Assembly: GCA_014377455.1 (NCBI GenBank)
Contig: JACMPO010000063.1
Location: forward strand, 1-64,000
DNA: 64,000 nucleotides
Direction: 5' to 3'
Origin: Flavobacterium sp.
GTDB lineage: Bacteria > Bacteroidota > Bacteroidia > Flavobacteriales > Flavobacteriaceae
The notes beneath the pieces were generated by a model that was given only the letters and a program-made list of their open reading frames with translations, ran no database searches and had not been told where the DNA came from. The first letter of the stretch is position 1, and every line of letters begins with the position of its first letter. Positions 8,782-17,277 of this stretch are shown one piece after another. Made by a program: the position numbers and the translations under genes.

Positions 8782-9999
8782 ATGGAAAATAGCATCAAAA
8801 ATTTTATTTGTATTTCAAATTATTTTAAAGGCAATGATTTTTTAATCAATTTAAAAAAACAAGGAAATAGAGTTTACTTAATAACTTCGGAAAAATTGCG
8901 TGATAAAGCTTGGGCATTTGAATATATTGATGAAATATTTTTTATGCCAGGTCAAGATATCGACTGGAATTTAGAAGATTTATTGGCTGGAGTTTCTGAT
9001 TTGATGCGTTATAAAAAAATTGATGCCATAGTGGCTCTTGATGATTTTGATGTTGAAAAAGCAACTTACTTGCGTGAAAATTTGAGAATTGACGGAATGG
9101 GACAAACCACAGGTCGCTATTTTCGAGATAAGTTAGCGATGCGAATTCGCGCAAAAAGTTGTGGTATTTCAAATCCTGAATTCGTATCTTTATTTAATGA
9201 TCACGATATCAATACTTTTGCGGATACCATTCCAGCACCATGGGTTTTAAAACCTCGATCGGAAGCTTCCGCAGCAGGAATAATCAAGGTTTATGATAAA
9301 GAAACGCTGTGGAATCATATTACCGAAATGGGAAACAATCGATTCAAATATTTATTAGAACAATTTCGTCCTGGAGCCGTTTTTCACTGTGATACTTTGA
9401 TTTTTGAAGGTAAAATTCTATTTAGTTTGACTTCTCAATATTTAGCAACACCAATGGAAATTTCTCAAGGTGGTGGAATTTTTAGAAGTGCAAACATTGC
9501 TTACAATTCTGATGATGATAAGGAAATAAAACGCGTAAATGAGCAAGTTATAAAAGGTTTTGGATTGAAACACGGCGCATCGCATACTGAGTTTATAAAA
9601 TGTGATGAAGACGGTAAAATTTATTTCTTGGAAACTGCCTCTCGTGTAGGTGGAGCACACTTAGCCGAAATGGTTCATGCAGCAAGCGATATAAATTTGT
9701 GGCAAGAATGGGCAGTAATAGAAGATGCTTTGGCAAAGCAAAAAAATTACAAACTTCCAAAAATTAAAAAGGAATTTGCTGGTATTGTTTTGACCTTATC
9801 TAAATTTCAACATCCTGATTTAAGTGATTTTAATGATGAAGAAATTTGTTTTAGAGTTCCATTGGATTATCATGCCGGACTTATTGTAAAAAGTAAAAAT
9901 CATGCCCGAGTTAGAGCATTGTTGGATCTATATGCGGAACGTTTAACTAATGATTTTGCCACTACAGCCAAACAAGAAAAAGTTAAAAATTTACACTAA
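8782..9999 (+). CDS. ATP-grasp ligase-like protein
   Basis: ATP-grasp enzymes join a carboxylate to an amine or thiol through an acyl-phosphate. The 405 residues show an N-terminal pre-ATP-grasp domain, then the ATP-binding core: APWVLKPRSEASAAGI (lysine loop, about residues 152-167), LLEQFRPGAVFHCDTL and the metal-binding EFIKCDEDGKIYFLETASR with the following GGAHLAEM. The pattern is closest to carbamoyl-phosphate-synthase-like and amino-acid-ligase ATP-grasp proteins. The substrate is unknown. The gene ends with a single TAA that is in frame with the next ORF at 10000, so readthrough would yield a fusion of 588 residues. Co-location with an M17 peptidase hints at peptide or amino-acid chemistry. 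Confidence 0.85.
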   Translation: MENSIKNFICISNYFKGNDFLINLKKQGNRVYLITSEKLRDKAWAFEYIDEIFFMPGQDIDWNLEDLLAGVSDLMRYKKIDAIVALDDFDVEKATYLRENLRIDGMGQTTGRYFRDKLAMRIRAKSCGISNPEFVSLFNDHDINTFADTIPAPWVLKPRSEASAAGIIKVYDKETLWNHITEMGNNRFKYLLEQFRPGAVFHCDTLIFEGKILFSLTSQYLATPMEISQGGGIFRSANIAYNSDDDKEIKRVNEQVIKGFGLKHGASHTEFIKCDEDGKIYFLETASRVGGAHLAEMVHAASDINLWQEWAVIEDALAKQKNYKLPKIKKEFAGIVLTLSKFQHPDLSDFNDEEICFRVPLDYHAGLIVKSKNHARVRALLDLYAERLTNDFATTAKQEKVKNLH

Positions 10000-10545
10000 T
10001 TGATTTCAAAATACACCAAACAAAATTTCCATAACTACACTTTTTGTATTTGGAAACAAGTGTCATTAGACGTAATCAAAGATTTAAAAATAAGTTTCAA
10101 AAGCAAATCGGGAAGTACTTACATAACTACTAATATTGGGATTTATAGAATTTCAAATCACTGGGGTAGAGTTGCAAATTGCAGATGGCGATTAGATGCT
10201 TTGTCAGATTATAAAAATCAAAACACAGCAGTAGGTTTTGCAAAGTGGAGCGATTTTTATCCTATTAACGAAACATCAAAATTGTATTTTATAAAAGTAA
10301 ATTTTGAGGATAATACAGCAGAATTTTTCCATAAAAATTCTATTGATTATTATGGTAAGGCTACTTTGAGAACCAGCTCTGAAACTACAAAAATAATCAA
10401 AATTATAAAGACCATGTTAAACGAGACTTCCTGGTCAAAATATTATGAATTTGAAAATTATCAGCAATTGCAAAGGGAATTAATTAGCGAACTAATTTAT
10501 ACTGAAAAAACTTTTATTGAAATTAGACGGAAATTTCTACTCTAA
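10000..10545 (+). CDS. Unknown protein abutting and in frame with the ATP-grasp gene
   Basis: I do not recognise this 181-residue protein. The frame is open from the codon directly after the ATP-grasp stop, and the only possible start near the beginning is TTG at 10000; the next in-frame ATG is far inside (about residue 130). Visible features are a tryptophan- and aromatic-rich middle (YITTNIGIYRISNHWGRV, then CRWRL, then AVGFAKWSDFY) and a helical C terminus. No signal peptide or membrane helix is seen. Codon use resembles the neighbours. It may be a separately translated protein with a TTG start coupled to the upstream stop (TAATTG), or the C-terminal domain of a longer ligase split by one nonsense codon. 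Confidence 0.7.
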   Translation: MISKYTKQNFHNYTFCIWKQVSLDVIKDLKISFKSKSGSTYITTNIGIYRISNHWGRVANCRWRLDALSDYKNQNTAVGFAKWSDFYPINETSKLYFIKVNFEDNTAEFFHKNSIDYYGKATLRTSSETTKIIKIIKTMLNETSWSKYYEFENYQQLQRELISELIYTEKTFIEIRRKFLL

Positions 10546-10546
10546 A

Positions 10547-11455
10547 CTATCTTATAAACGTAAGTATATTTTTCATTCCTATTTTTATTTCAAATAAAAC
10601 CCATTTAGAAAGCAGTTTTAAATTTCTATTTTTCGAATTTAACATCATTTCATAATGTACTCTTTTCAAAAGTGCTTTATTTTCAAGTTTGGTTCTATTT
10701 AGTTGATACGCTTTTTGTAAAATCAAATAGGTAGATTGATTTATCAGCTGGGATTTTTTGGAATTTTTTTTGTGAAATTCGGTTCCTAATGAGTCCGAAA
10801 GAATTCTTTTTTTTACTAAAAAATCATCCACGTAAGCAATGCTGTGATCTCTACTGATTCGAATCCAAATATCTAAATCTTCGTAAGCTAAATTTTCATC
10901 ATAACCACCCAATGAACGTAAAACTGAAGTTTTATACAGCGCACTTACAGAACATAATACATTTTCTCCAGACAAAATTGAATTGTAAACAAAGCCTTCT
11001 TTTTTAAATTGAAGAGTTTTATCAAATTTATCAACTTCAAAATAATGCGAAATAAAATCTCCGTTTTCTGAAATTAACCATGCATTTCCATAAACAATAG
11101 CGAGTTTTTCAAACGTATTTTTGATAAAAGTTTGAATTTGATATTCGATACAAAATTCAAATAAAATATCATCTGCAGCTAAATCTAAAATGTAATCTCC
11201 GTTAGCAAGATTTAAAGCTTTGTTAAAAGATTTTGTACTTCCTATATTGGTTTCATTTATAATGAATAAAGTATTTGGTTTATCTTTAAGCCAGTTTTCG
11301 ATCACTATTACCGAGTTGTCCGTACTAAAATCGTCAACAATAATTAATTCTACATTTTTATATTCTTGATTTAAAACAGAATTTAAACTTTCCACAACAT
11401 ATTTCGAATGATTATAACACAAGCAAATAACAGTTACAAGAGGTTTATTTTCCAT
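10547..11455 (-). CDS. Family 2 glycosyltransferase
   Basis: The 302-residue GT-A-fold enzyme starts with KPLVTVICLCYNHSKYVVES, then IIVDDFSTDNS and the acidic motif LDLAADDILF, and later YEDLDIWIRIS, the conserved E-D-x-D-x-W region. These mark a family 2 nucleotide-sugar transferase that adds sugars to a surface glycan. I chose ATG 11455 because the conserved strand follows at once; an in-frame ATG at 11530 would add 25 residues, but that region also holds a plausible plus-strand promoter for the divergent gene. Its stop is one base from the convergent stop of the unknown gene at 10545. The acceptor is unknown. Confidence 0.87.
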   Translation of the reverse strand: MENKPLVTVICLCYNHSKYVVESLNSVLNQEYKNVELIIVDDFSTDNSVIVIENWLKDKPNTLFIINETNIGSTKSFNKALNLANGDYILDLAADDILFEFCIEYQIQTFIKNTFEKLAIVYGNAWLISENGDFISHYFEVDKFDKTLQFKKEGFVYNSILSGENVLCSVSALYKTSVLRSLGGYDENLAYEDLDIWIRISRDHSIAYVDDFLVKKRILSDSLGTEFHKKNSKKSQLINQSTYLILQKAYQLNRTKLENKALLKRVHYEMMLNSKNRNLKLLSKWVLFEIKIGMKNILTFIR

Positions 11456-11475
11456 AAATTTGGCAAAATATTTTT

Positions 11476-11483
11476 TATATTTG
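11476..11483 (+). promoter_or_regulatory. Possible -7 promoter box for the glycan operon
   Basis: TATATTTG fits TAnnTTTG exactly and lies about 100 bases before the ATG at 11584, in the gap that exists if the divergent glycosyltransferase starts at 11455. No TTG is found at the usual -33 spacing, so the call is weak. Confidence 0.3.
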
Positions 11484-11583
11484 ATACGAAAATAAGCATT
11501 AGCTAACGATTCGACAAAGCTAAATTCCAAATTGTTTTTTTTGAGCTTTTATTTAATAGACAATAAGTGTACTACAAATAAAT

Positions 11584-12996
11584 ATGGATTTAATAAATTT
11601 AAAATGGATATCGATATTGGGAAGTAGAAAATTATTTCTCTACCTCACAGTAATTGCATTGTTTCCGTTAGTAATTTTATCTTTTTTTAATAATCCAGCT
11701 TCCGACGATTTTGATTATAGTTTTGATTCACAAAACGAAGCTTTTTTTCCACTTCAAATTCGAAGGTATTTTGAATGGTCTGGAAGATATTTTTCAAATG
11801 GTTTGATTAGTCTTAACCCGTTGACCTATTCTAATTTATATTTCTATAAAATAATTCCAATAGTTCTGTTTTTATTCTTCTTGTTTGCGCTATTTTTTTT
11901 CATTTCCAATATTTCGATAACGTTATCATCTGTAAAAAAACTGAGTTATACTGGAGTTATATTTATTTTATATTTAGTGCAACTTCCAGATGTTTGCGAA
12001 GGATTTTACTGGATGCCAGCTTCGTTAACAAATCAGTTACCTACTAGTTTGACGTTATTGTTTTTTGGATTTCTTTTAAAATATAAAAATTCTAAAAATC
12101 CATTTCATTTTATCTTTGCACTTCTCATTTTGATAGCTACAATAGGTTGTAACGAAATAACAGTTGTAATCCTTGGATTTATACTACTTTCCTTGGCGGT
12201 ATATATTTATCATTTTCAAAAAAAAATCAATTATGTAGTTTTAATCATTCTCGCAATTTATTTAATTTTTTCGTTTGTAGAAATTTTTGCACCTGGTAAT
12301 GCAGTTCGCGCTTCAAACATCAAAGTAAAACATCAGTTGCTGTGGTCAATATTTAAATCTGTACAACTCACAATTAGTTATATTTTTAATTGGTTCCCCA
12401 TAATGTTGCTATCTTGCCTATTTTTTATTAAAGATATTTATGCCAATTTAAAATTGAAAAATAGTTTTGCAATTCATCCTTTTTATTCCATTATAGGAGT
12501 TATTGCAATTGTTTTTTTAGGATTTTTTCCAGGAGTTTGGAGTTTAAATGGACAATTGCCCGATCGATCGATTAATACCATTTACTTCTTCTTCATTTTT
12601 GGTTTTATTTATTGTTTTTATACCATAGTTATTTTTTTAAGGCAAAAATTTAATTTCGAATTTCAATTTTCTAAAGAGGTAAAAATATTTTTTGGTATTC
12701 TTATTTTATTCCATTTTTTATCTAATAATCCCATTACGGTTGCCTATCTAGATTTATTTTCAGGAAAGGCTTACGCTTATAATAATGAGATGAAAACCAG
12801 ATTAAATTTGATTAAAAATTGTAAATCTAAAGATTGTGTTGTGCCAGCATTAACCCATTTTCCAACAACGATTTATAATAAGGTAGATTTTGGATTGACT
12901 AACGATAAAAATAACTGGAAAAATCTTGAAATATCAAGGTTTTATAGAAAAAATAGTATTATTATTGAACCTGTAGATTCCTTACTTACAGAATAA
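11584..12996 (+). CDS. Polytopic membrane protein, DUF6056-like (possible GT-C type transferase)
   Basis: The 470-residue protein has about eleven hydrophobic helices. After the first helix it shows NPASDDFDYSF and then RRYFEWSGRYFSNGLI, an acidic pair followed by a W-S/T-G-R-Y motif. This arrangement is typical of the DUF6056 group and recalls the first extracytoplasmic loop of GT-C glycosyltransferases, where acidic residues bind a lipid-linked sugar. A long hydrophilic C-terminal tail (about 60 residues) follows the last helix. It is 10 bases ahead of a GtrB-like transferase that makes polyprenyl-phosphate sugars, so it may be the transferase using that donor. That role is inference. Confidence 0.75.
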   Translation: MDLINLKWISILGSRKLFLYLTVIALFPLVILSFFNNPASDDFDYSFDSQNEAFFPLQIRRYFEWSGRYFSNGLISLNPLTYSNLYFYKIIPIVLFLFFLFALFFFISNISITLSSVKKLSYTGVIFILYLVQLPDVCEGFYWMPASLTNQLPTSLTLLFFGFLLKYKNSKNPFHFIFALLILIATIGCNEITVVILGFILLSLAVYIYHFQKKINYVVLIILAIYLIFSFVEIFAPGNAVRASNIKVKHQLLWSIFKSVQLTISYIFNWFPIMLLSCLFFIKDIYANLKLKNSFAIHPFYSIIGVIAIVFLGFFPGVWSLNGQLPDRSINTIYFFFIFGFIYCFYTIVIFLRQKFNFEFQFSKEVKIFFGILILFHFLSNNPITVAYLDLFSGKAYAYNNEMKTRLNLIKNCKSKDCVVPALTHFPTTIYNKVDFGLTNDKNNWKNLEISRFYRKNSIIIEPVDSLLTE

Positions 12997-13006
12997 TATT
13001 TGCCAA

Positions 13007-13963
13007 ATGACTGAACCAATTTTTGATATTTCGATAATAATTCCTTTGTATAATGAAGATTTGGTGCTCCATACTTTAATTGAACGCCTCCAACTTGTTA
13101 TTAATAAAGTGCAATTCTCTTGCGAGGTAATTTTGGTAAATGATGGAAGTACTGATACGACACAACAAATAATAGAATCAATTTGCGCTACCGACTTACG
13201 ATTTTCTGGAATTGTACTTTCACGAAATTATGGACATCAACTAGCCGTGAGTGCAGGATTATCTCATGTTCGAGGAAAAAAAGGGGCATTAATTATGGAT
13301 GGCGATTTGCAAGATCCACCAGAATTAATATCAGAATTTTATGATTTACTTATTCAAGGATTTGATGTAATTTATGCCATCAGAAAAAATAGAAAAGAAA
13401 GTTTTTTTAAAAAAATGGCGTATTCAATGTATTATAATTTGCAATCAAAAATATCAAATTTTAAAATCCCAATTGATTCTGGCGATTTTTCAATGTTAAG
13501 CAAAAGGGTTGTTGATACTATGAATAGGATGCCAGAGCAAAATCGATATCTAAGAGGAATGCGTGCTTGGATTGGTTTTAATCAAATTGGGTTGGAGTAC
13601 GATCGAGACGAAAGGTTAGCAGGAACCTCTAAATACAGCTGGAAAAAACTTTTCGAGCTAGCCTTTACTGGTATTTTTAATTTTAGCGATTTCCCAATTA
13701 AATTTATCACACGTTTGGGATTTTTTACTGTAATTTTTTCACTGATTTATTTTGCTTATAATGTGTATAGAAAATTAGTTTATAATGATGTTCCGCAAGG
13801 ATTTACTGCAACAATTTTATCAATTATTCTTTTTAGTGGCGTTCAGTTAATTTCGTTAGGATTAATCGGGGAATACGTTTTAAGAATTTACAATCAGGTA
13901 CGAAACCGTCCATTATTTATAGTTGACAAAATAATTCAAGATGGAAAAAATTTAATTTTATGA
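13007..13963 (+). CDS. GtrB/DPM1-like polyprenyl-phosphate glycosyltransferase
   Basis: This family-2 transferase moves a sugar from a nucleotide donor to polyprenyl phosphate at the inner membrane. The 318 residues show SIIIPLYNEDLVLHTLIERL, EVILVNDGSTDTT, the metal-binding DGDLQDPPE and the R-x-x-x-L-A-G-T-S-K-Y-x-x-x-K-L signature. Two C-terminal membrane helices (about residues 235-255 and 265-290) match the GtrB architecture. The 3' end overlaps the next gene (ATGA), so translation is coupled to the FdtA-like gene. The pairing with the polytopic protein at 11584 and the isomerase suggests one glycan-modification module. Confidence 0.92.
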   Translation: MTEPIFDISIIIPLYNEDLVLHTLIERLQLVINKVQFSCEVILVNDGSTDTTQQIIESICATDLRFSGIVLSRNYGHQLAVSAGLSHVRGKKGALIMDGDLQDPPELISEFYDLLIQGFDVIYAIRKNRKESFFKKMAYSMYYNLQSKISNFKIPIDSGDFSMLSKRVVDTMNRMPEQNRYLRGMRAWIGFNQIGLEYDRDERLAGTSKYSWKKLFELAFTGIFNFSDFPIKFITRLGFFTVIFSLIYFAYNVYRKLVYNDVPQGFTATILSIILFSGVQLISLGLIGEYVLRIYNQVRNRPLFIVDKIIQDGKNLIL

Positions 13964-14358
13964 GTAATTCAGATAGATTGATCTCCGTTCCGGTTGTTGA
14001 AGATGTCAGAGGAAATTTGGCATTTATTGAAAAAAACACCATTCCTTTTGAGTTTAAAAGGGTTTATTATTTGTTTGATATTCCTAGTAATTCCTATCGT
14101 GGCGGACATGCGCATATCCATCAATCGGAATTTTTAATAGCTTTAAGTGGTAGTTTTGATGTAATTCTTGATAATGGAACGGCAAAAACAACCTATACTT
14201 TGAATAAACCCGATGTTGGTTTGCTTATCGAAACTGGAATTTGGCGCGAATTACAAAATTTTTCATCTGGTGCAGTTTGTTTGGTTTTAGCTTCTGGTAT
14301 TTTTGATGAGGATGATTATATAAGGAGTTATGATGACTTTTTGAAAACCAAAAAATGA
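13960..14358 (+). CDS. FdtA/QdtA-like sugar 3,4-ketoisomerase cupin (WxcM-like)
   Basis: FdtA-type cupins isomerise dTDP-4-keto-6-deoxy-glucose to the 3-keto form on the way to amino-deoxy sugars such as Fuc3NAc and Qui3NAc. The 132 residues carry YRGGHAHIHQSEFLIALSGS, with the active-site histidines of the R-G-x-H-A-H motif, and end in the family-typical FDEDDYIRSYDDF. Some relatives in this fold only bind sugars, so activity is likely but unproven. Start and stop codons overlap both neighbours by four bases (ATGA). The other enzymes of a dTDP-sugar pathway (RmlA, RmlB, an aminotransferase, an acetyltransferase) are not in the window. Confidence 0.88.
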   Translation: MSNSDRLISVPVVEDVRGNLAFIEKNTIPFEFKRVYYLFDIPSNSYRGGHAHIHQSEFLIALSGSFDVILDNGTAKTTYTLNKPDVGLLIETGIWRELQNFSSGAVCLVLASGIFDEDDYIRSYDDFLKTKK

Positions 14359-15455
14359 AAATTATTTACTTAACTCCAACCACAAATGATGCTGGCGGTG
14401 TAGCGCGAGTGCTTTCGATAAAATCAAACTATCTCATTGAAAAATACAAGTATGAAGTGCATTTTATAACTCAAAATCAGAATGATAGCCTATCTTTTTT
14501 TGAATTTAATTCCAATGCAGTTCATCACAATATAGTTCGAAAAGGAGGAAAGCTTGGTAATTTTTTAAATTACAACAAGCAACTTCAAATTTTGCTAAAA
14601 TCGATCCAGCCAGATCTTATTTTTATTTGCGATTTTGGTTATAAAGGATTCCTAATTCCTTTTATGATTAGAACCAAAATCCCATTAATTTTTGAAGTTC
14701 ACGGCTCTATTTATAACGAATCGCAACGCTTAGCAAATACCTTTTTAATAAAAATTGGTCAACAATTAAAATATAAACTTCGAAAATTTTGCGCCACAAA
14801 GTTTGATGCAATCGTGGTATTGTCTAATGAAAGTTTGAAGGAGTGGAATGTTAAAAAAAGTTATGTAATTCCAAATCCAAATTGGTTTGAAAGTAATGAT
14901 AATTTAATACTTAAAAATAAAAAAGTAATCGCAGTTGCTCGACATTCGTTTGAAAAAGGATTAGACAGACTCTTAAAAATTTGGCAAAAAATAATAAATA
15001 AACATCCTGACTGGCACTTGGAAATTTATGGAAATGTCTCAACCGAAGTAAATTTAGCAACATTAGTAAATGAGTTAAATTTAACGAAAACGGTTCATTT
15101 TTTTGAACCAGTTTCTGATATAAAAAATCGGTATTTGGATGCTTCTATTTATGTAATGACTTCTAGATCAGAGGGATTTCCTATGGTTTTGATTGAAGCA
15201 ATGTCGGCAGGTTTACCAATTGTTGCCTACGATTGTCCCGTTGGACCACGAGTTTTAATTGTAAATTCAGAAAATGGATTTCTTATTGAAGATGGAAACG
15301 AACTGGAGTTCATTTCAAAATTAGAAATACTTATTGTAGATCAAAACTTGCGTCTTCAAATGGGAAAAAATGCCAGTGAAAGCGTCAAAAAATATGATAT
15401 AGATGCAGTTATGAAACTATGGAATGGCGTTATCGAACAAAATACAAATCGCTAG
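14355..15455 (+). CDS. Family 4 glycosyltransferase
   Basis: The 366 residues form a GT-B transferase. The N-terminal half shows TNDAGGVARVLSIKSNYL, the acceptor-side glycine loop. The C-terminal nucleotide-sugar-binding half shows VARHSFEKGLDRLLKIW, then SRSEGFPMVLIEAMSAGLP with the E-x7-E motif, and IVAYDCPVGP. This is the capsule/O-antigen type of family 4 (PF00534). It overlaps the FdtA-like gene by four bases. At its end it meets the minus-strand transferase: the stops overlap in the palindrome CTAG. The sugar donor cannot be told. Confidence 0.92.
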   Translation: MKIIYLTPTTNDAGGVARVLSIKSNYLIEKYKYEVHFITQNQNDSLSFFEFNSNAVHHNIVRKGGKLGNFLNYNKQLQILLKSIQPDLIFICDFGYKGFLIPFMIRTKIPLIFEVHGSIYNESQRLANTFLIKIGQQLKYKLRKFCATKFDAIVVLSNESLKEWNVKKSYVIPNPNWFESNDNLILKNKKVIAVARHSFEKGLDRLLKIWQKIINKHPDWHLEIYGNVSTEVNLATLVNELNLTKTVHFFEPVSDIKNRYLDASIYVMTSRSEGFPMVLIEAMSAGLPIVAYDCPVGPRVLIVNSENGFLIEDGNELEFISKLEILIVDQNLRLQMGKNASESVKKYDIDAVMKLWNGVIEQNTNR

Positions 15456-16339
15456 ATTTTTGATTTGCACAAATAACCTATCTTAAAAACATCATATAAA
15501 AAAAGCGATGGTTTATTGGAAATTAAATTAGCAACTATTTTACGTTCAAAAATAGAATATACCCTATTTACCAAAAAAACTAGGTTCCATTTTTTTAGTT
15601 TAAAATATAATTTTGCTACACTAATTCTGTTTTCTAATTTGGGTTGCAAATTAATTATGAGCTTTAAGTTTTTTAAAGCATCCTTAGTTTTATCTAAAAA
15701 AGCTTCTGAAGTTTCTATGTTTAAATGATAAAGTTCATTGTTAATATGTTCAACTTCAAAGTTTTTAGATTCCAGTTCATACAGAAACAAAGTGTCTTCA
15801 TAACCATACTGAGTCAGGGTTTCAGAAAATATATTTTGCTGAAAAACTACTTTTTTAATCAGTAAATTTGACGTTTGTGCTCCCAAATTCTTTTTTAAAA
15901 TTCGTTTTTCTACTGAAAGTGCTTCTCTTGTTCTTCCGTAAATGTATCTCAAATTTCCTTCAAATTTTTGATCGATTTGATATTCAATTCCTCCGTAAAA
16001 TAATTGTTTTTCAGATATTTTTAATGCCGTTACATATTTTTCGAGATAATTTGATGCCGTTGGCATCATGTCGCAATCTATAAATAAAAGCCAGTCATAT
16101 TTGGATTTACTCGCAAGATAATTTCTGTTTTTAGCCCTGCCTAAATTGGAACTGTTGGTTTCAAATTTGCAATTTTCTAAAGTATTTATCTGCTGATTTA
16201 TTACATTTAATTCAGAATTTGAAGCATCATCTTGAACTAAAATTTCAAAATTTATTGATAACAATGCCGCCTGAACTTTAAGTGCTGTAACCAATGGAAC
16301 AACATTATAGTTATAAGAAGGAATTACTATAGAGAGCAT
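15452..16339 (-). CDS. Family 2 glycosyltransferase
   Basis: The 295-residue protein begins MLSIVIPSYNYNVVPLVTAL and has ILVQDDASN, RAKNRNYLA and the metal-binding WLLFIDCDMMP, the D-x-D motif of GT-A enzymes. YGYEDTLFLYELE is the later conserved E-D motif. The start ATG (16337-16339) touches the ftsE stop (16340-16342), so this gene is cotranscribed with ftsE; such FtsE-transferase pairs are common neighbours in flavobacteria as far as I recall. Its role is probably cell-surface glycan synthesis. Donor and acceptor are unknown. Confidence 0.88.
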   Translation of the reverse strand: MLSIVIPSYNYNVVPLVTALKVQAALLSINFEILVQDDASNSELNVINQQINTLENCKFETNSSNLGRAKNRNYLASKSKYDWLLFIDCDMMPTASNYLEKYVTALKISEKQLFYGGIEYQIDQKFEGNLRYIYGRTREALSVEKRILKKNLGAQTSNLLIKKVVFQQNIFSETLTQYGYEDTLFLYELESKNFEVEHINNELYHLNIETSEAFLDKTKDALKNLKLIINLQPKLENRISVAKLYFKLKKWNLVFLVNRVYSIFERKIVANLISNKPSLFLYDVFKIGYLCKSKI

Positions 16340-17023
16340 TTATAAAGTTCTTTGAACAACTTCAAATATTTTTCCATCTTCACATTTTAGTGTTTTTGAT
16401 GGAAATTTCATTAGTAAAGCATAATCGTGAGTGGCCATAATTACAGTTTTTCCATTTTGGTTTATTTGTTTCAAAACTTCTAAAACTTCACCGCTAGTTT
16501 GCGGATCTAAATTTCCAGTTGGCTCATCTGCTAAAATAAATTCAGGATCGTTTAGCAAAGCTCTCGCAATCGCCACACGTTGTTGTTCGCCACCCGAAAG
16601 TTGATGTGGCATTTTGTTGGCGAAACCTTTCATACCTACTTTATCTAATACTTCGTCTATTTTGTTTTGCATTTCAGTTTCGTCTGACCAACCTGTCGCT
16701 TTTAAAACAAAAAGCATATTTGCAGTAACATTTCGATCGGGTAGAAGTTGAAAATCCTGAAAAACCATTCCGATTTTTCTTCTTAAATACGGAATATCTT
16801 TTTCTTGAAGTGTAGCCAAATCAAATTCTACTATATGTCCTTCGCCTTCTGTTAAAGGTAAATCTCCATAAAGTGTTTTCATAAAACTACTTTTTCCCGA
16901 ACCCGTTTTTCCTATAATATAAATAAATTCACCATGGTTTACCTCCAGATTTACTTGAGATAAAATGACTCTACTTTCTTGATATATGGTTACGTTTTCC
17001 AGAGATAAAACTAATGTCGACAT
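16340..17023 (-). CDS. ftsE: Cell division ABC transporter ATP-binding protein FtsE
   Basis: FtsE with the membrane partner FtsX forms an ABC complex that activates cell-wall hydrolases at the division site. The 227 residues include Walker [10 protein letters not shown] (about residues 38-46), the signature [16 protein letters not shown] and Walker [10 protein letters not shown], with an H-loop in [10 protein letters not shown]. The length and the phrase [14 protein letters not shown] fit FtsE rather than LolD or MacB. FtsX is not beside it; the downstream neighbour is a glycosyltransferase with no gap, and the divergent neighbour is the large TPR protein. In Bacteroidota ftsE and ftsX are often unlinked. 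Confidence 0.92.
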   Translation of the reverse strand: MSTLVLSLENVTIYQESRVILSQVNLEVNHGEFIYIIGKTGSGKSSFMKTLYGDLPLTEGEGHIVEFDLATLQEKDIPYLRRKIGMVFQDFQLLPDRNVTANMLFVLKATGWSDETEMQNKIDEVLDKVGMKGFANKMPHQLSGGEQQRVAIARALLNDPEFILADEPTGNLDPQTSGEVLEVLKQINQNGKTVIMATHDYALLMKFPSKTLKCEDGKIFEVVQRTL

Positions 17024-17170
17024 AGTAAATTTTGTTTATTGGGTAAAAGTACTAAATTTTGAATATAAGATTTTATAAAATTTATTTTAAAAAAAAATCA
17101 AAATACAACATCATTTATAAATTATTAGAAGCTAGAATTTTAAACAGTACAAATCATTAATTACTACTAT

Positions 17171-17178
17171 TAAATTTG
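17171..17178 (+). promoter_or_regulatory. -7 promoter box for the TPR/outer-membrane operon
   Basis: TAAATTTG matches TAnnTTTG and lies 100 bases upstream of the chosen ATG at 17278. The remainder of the 17024-17277 gap is very AT-rich and holds no other signal I can support. Confidence 0.4.
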
Positions 17179-17277
17179 AAAAATGTTATTGTTAAGAAAA
17201 ATGTTTATAATTAAAATGGGTATTCCTGCGTTATATGTACTAGAATGATATTTTTGACCGATATAAAACATAAGATA

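Noticed and set aside
17245-17277. Upstream ATG of the TPR gene
   Set aside because: It would put 11 polar residues before a clean signal peptide that begins at 17278.
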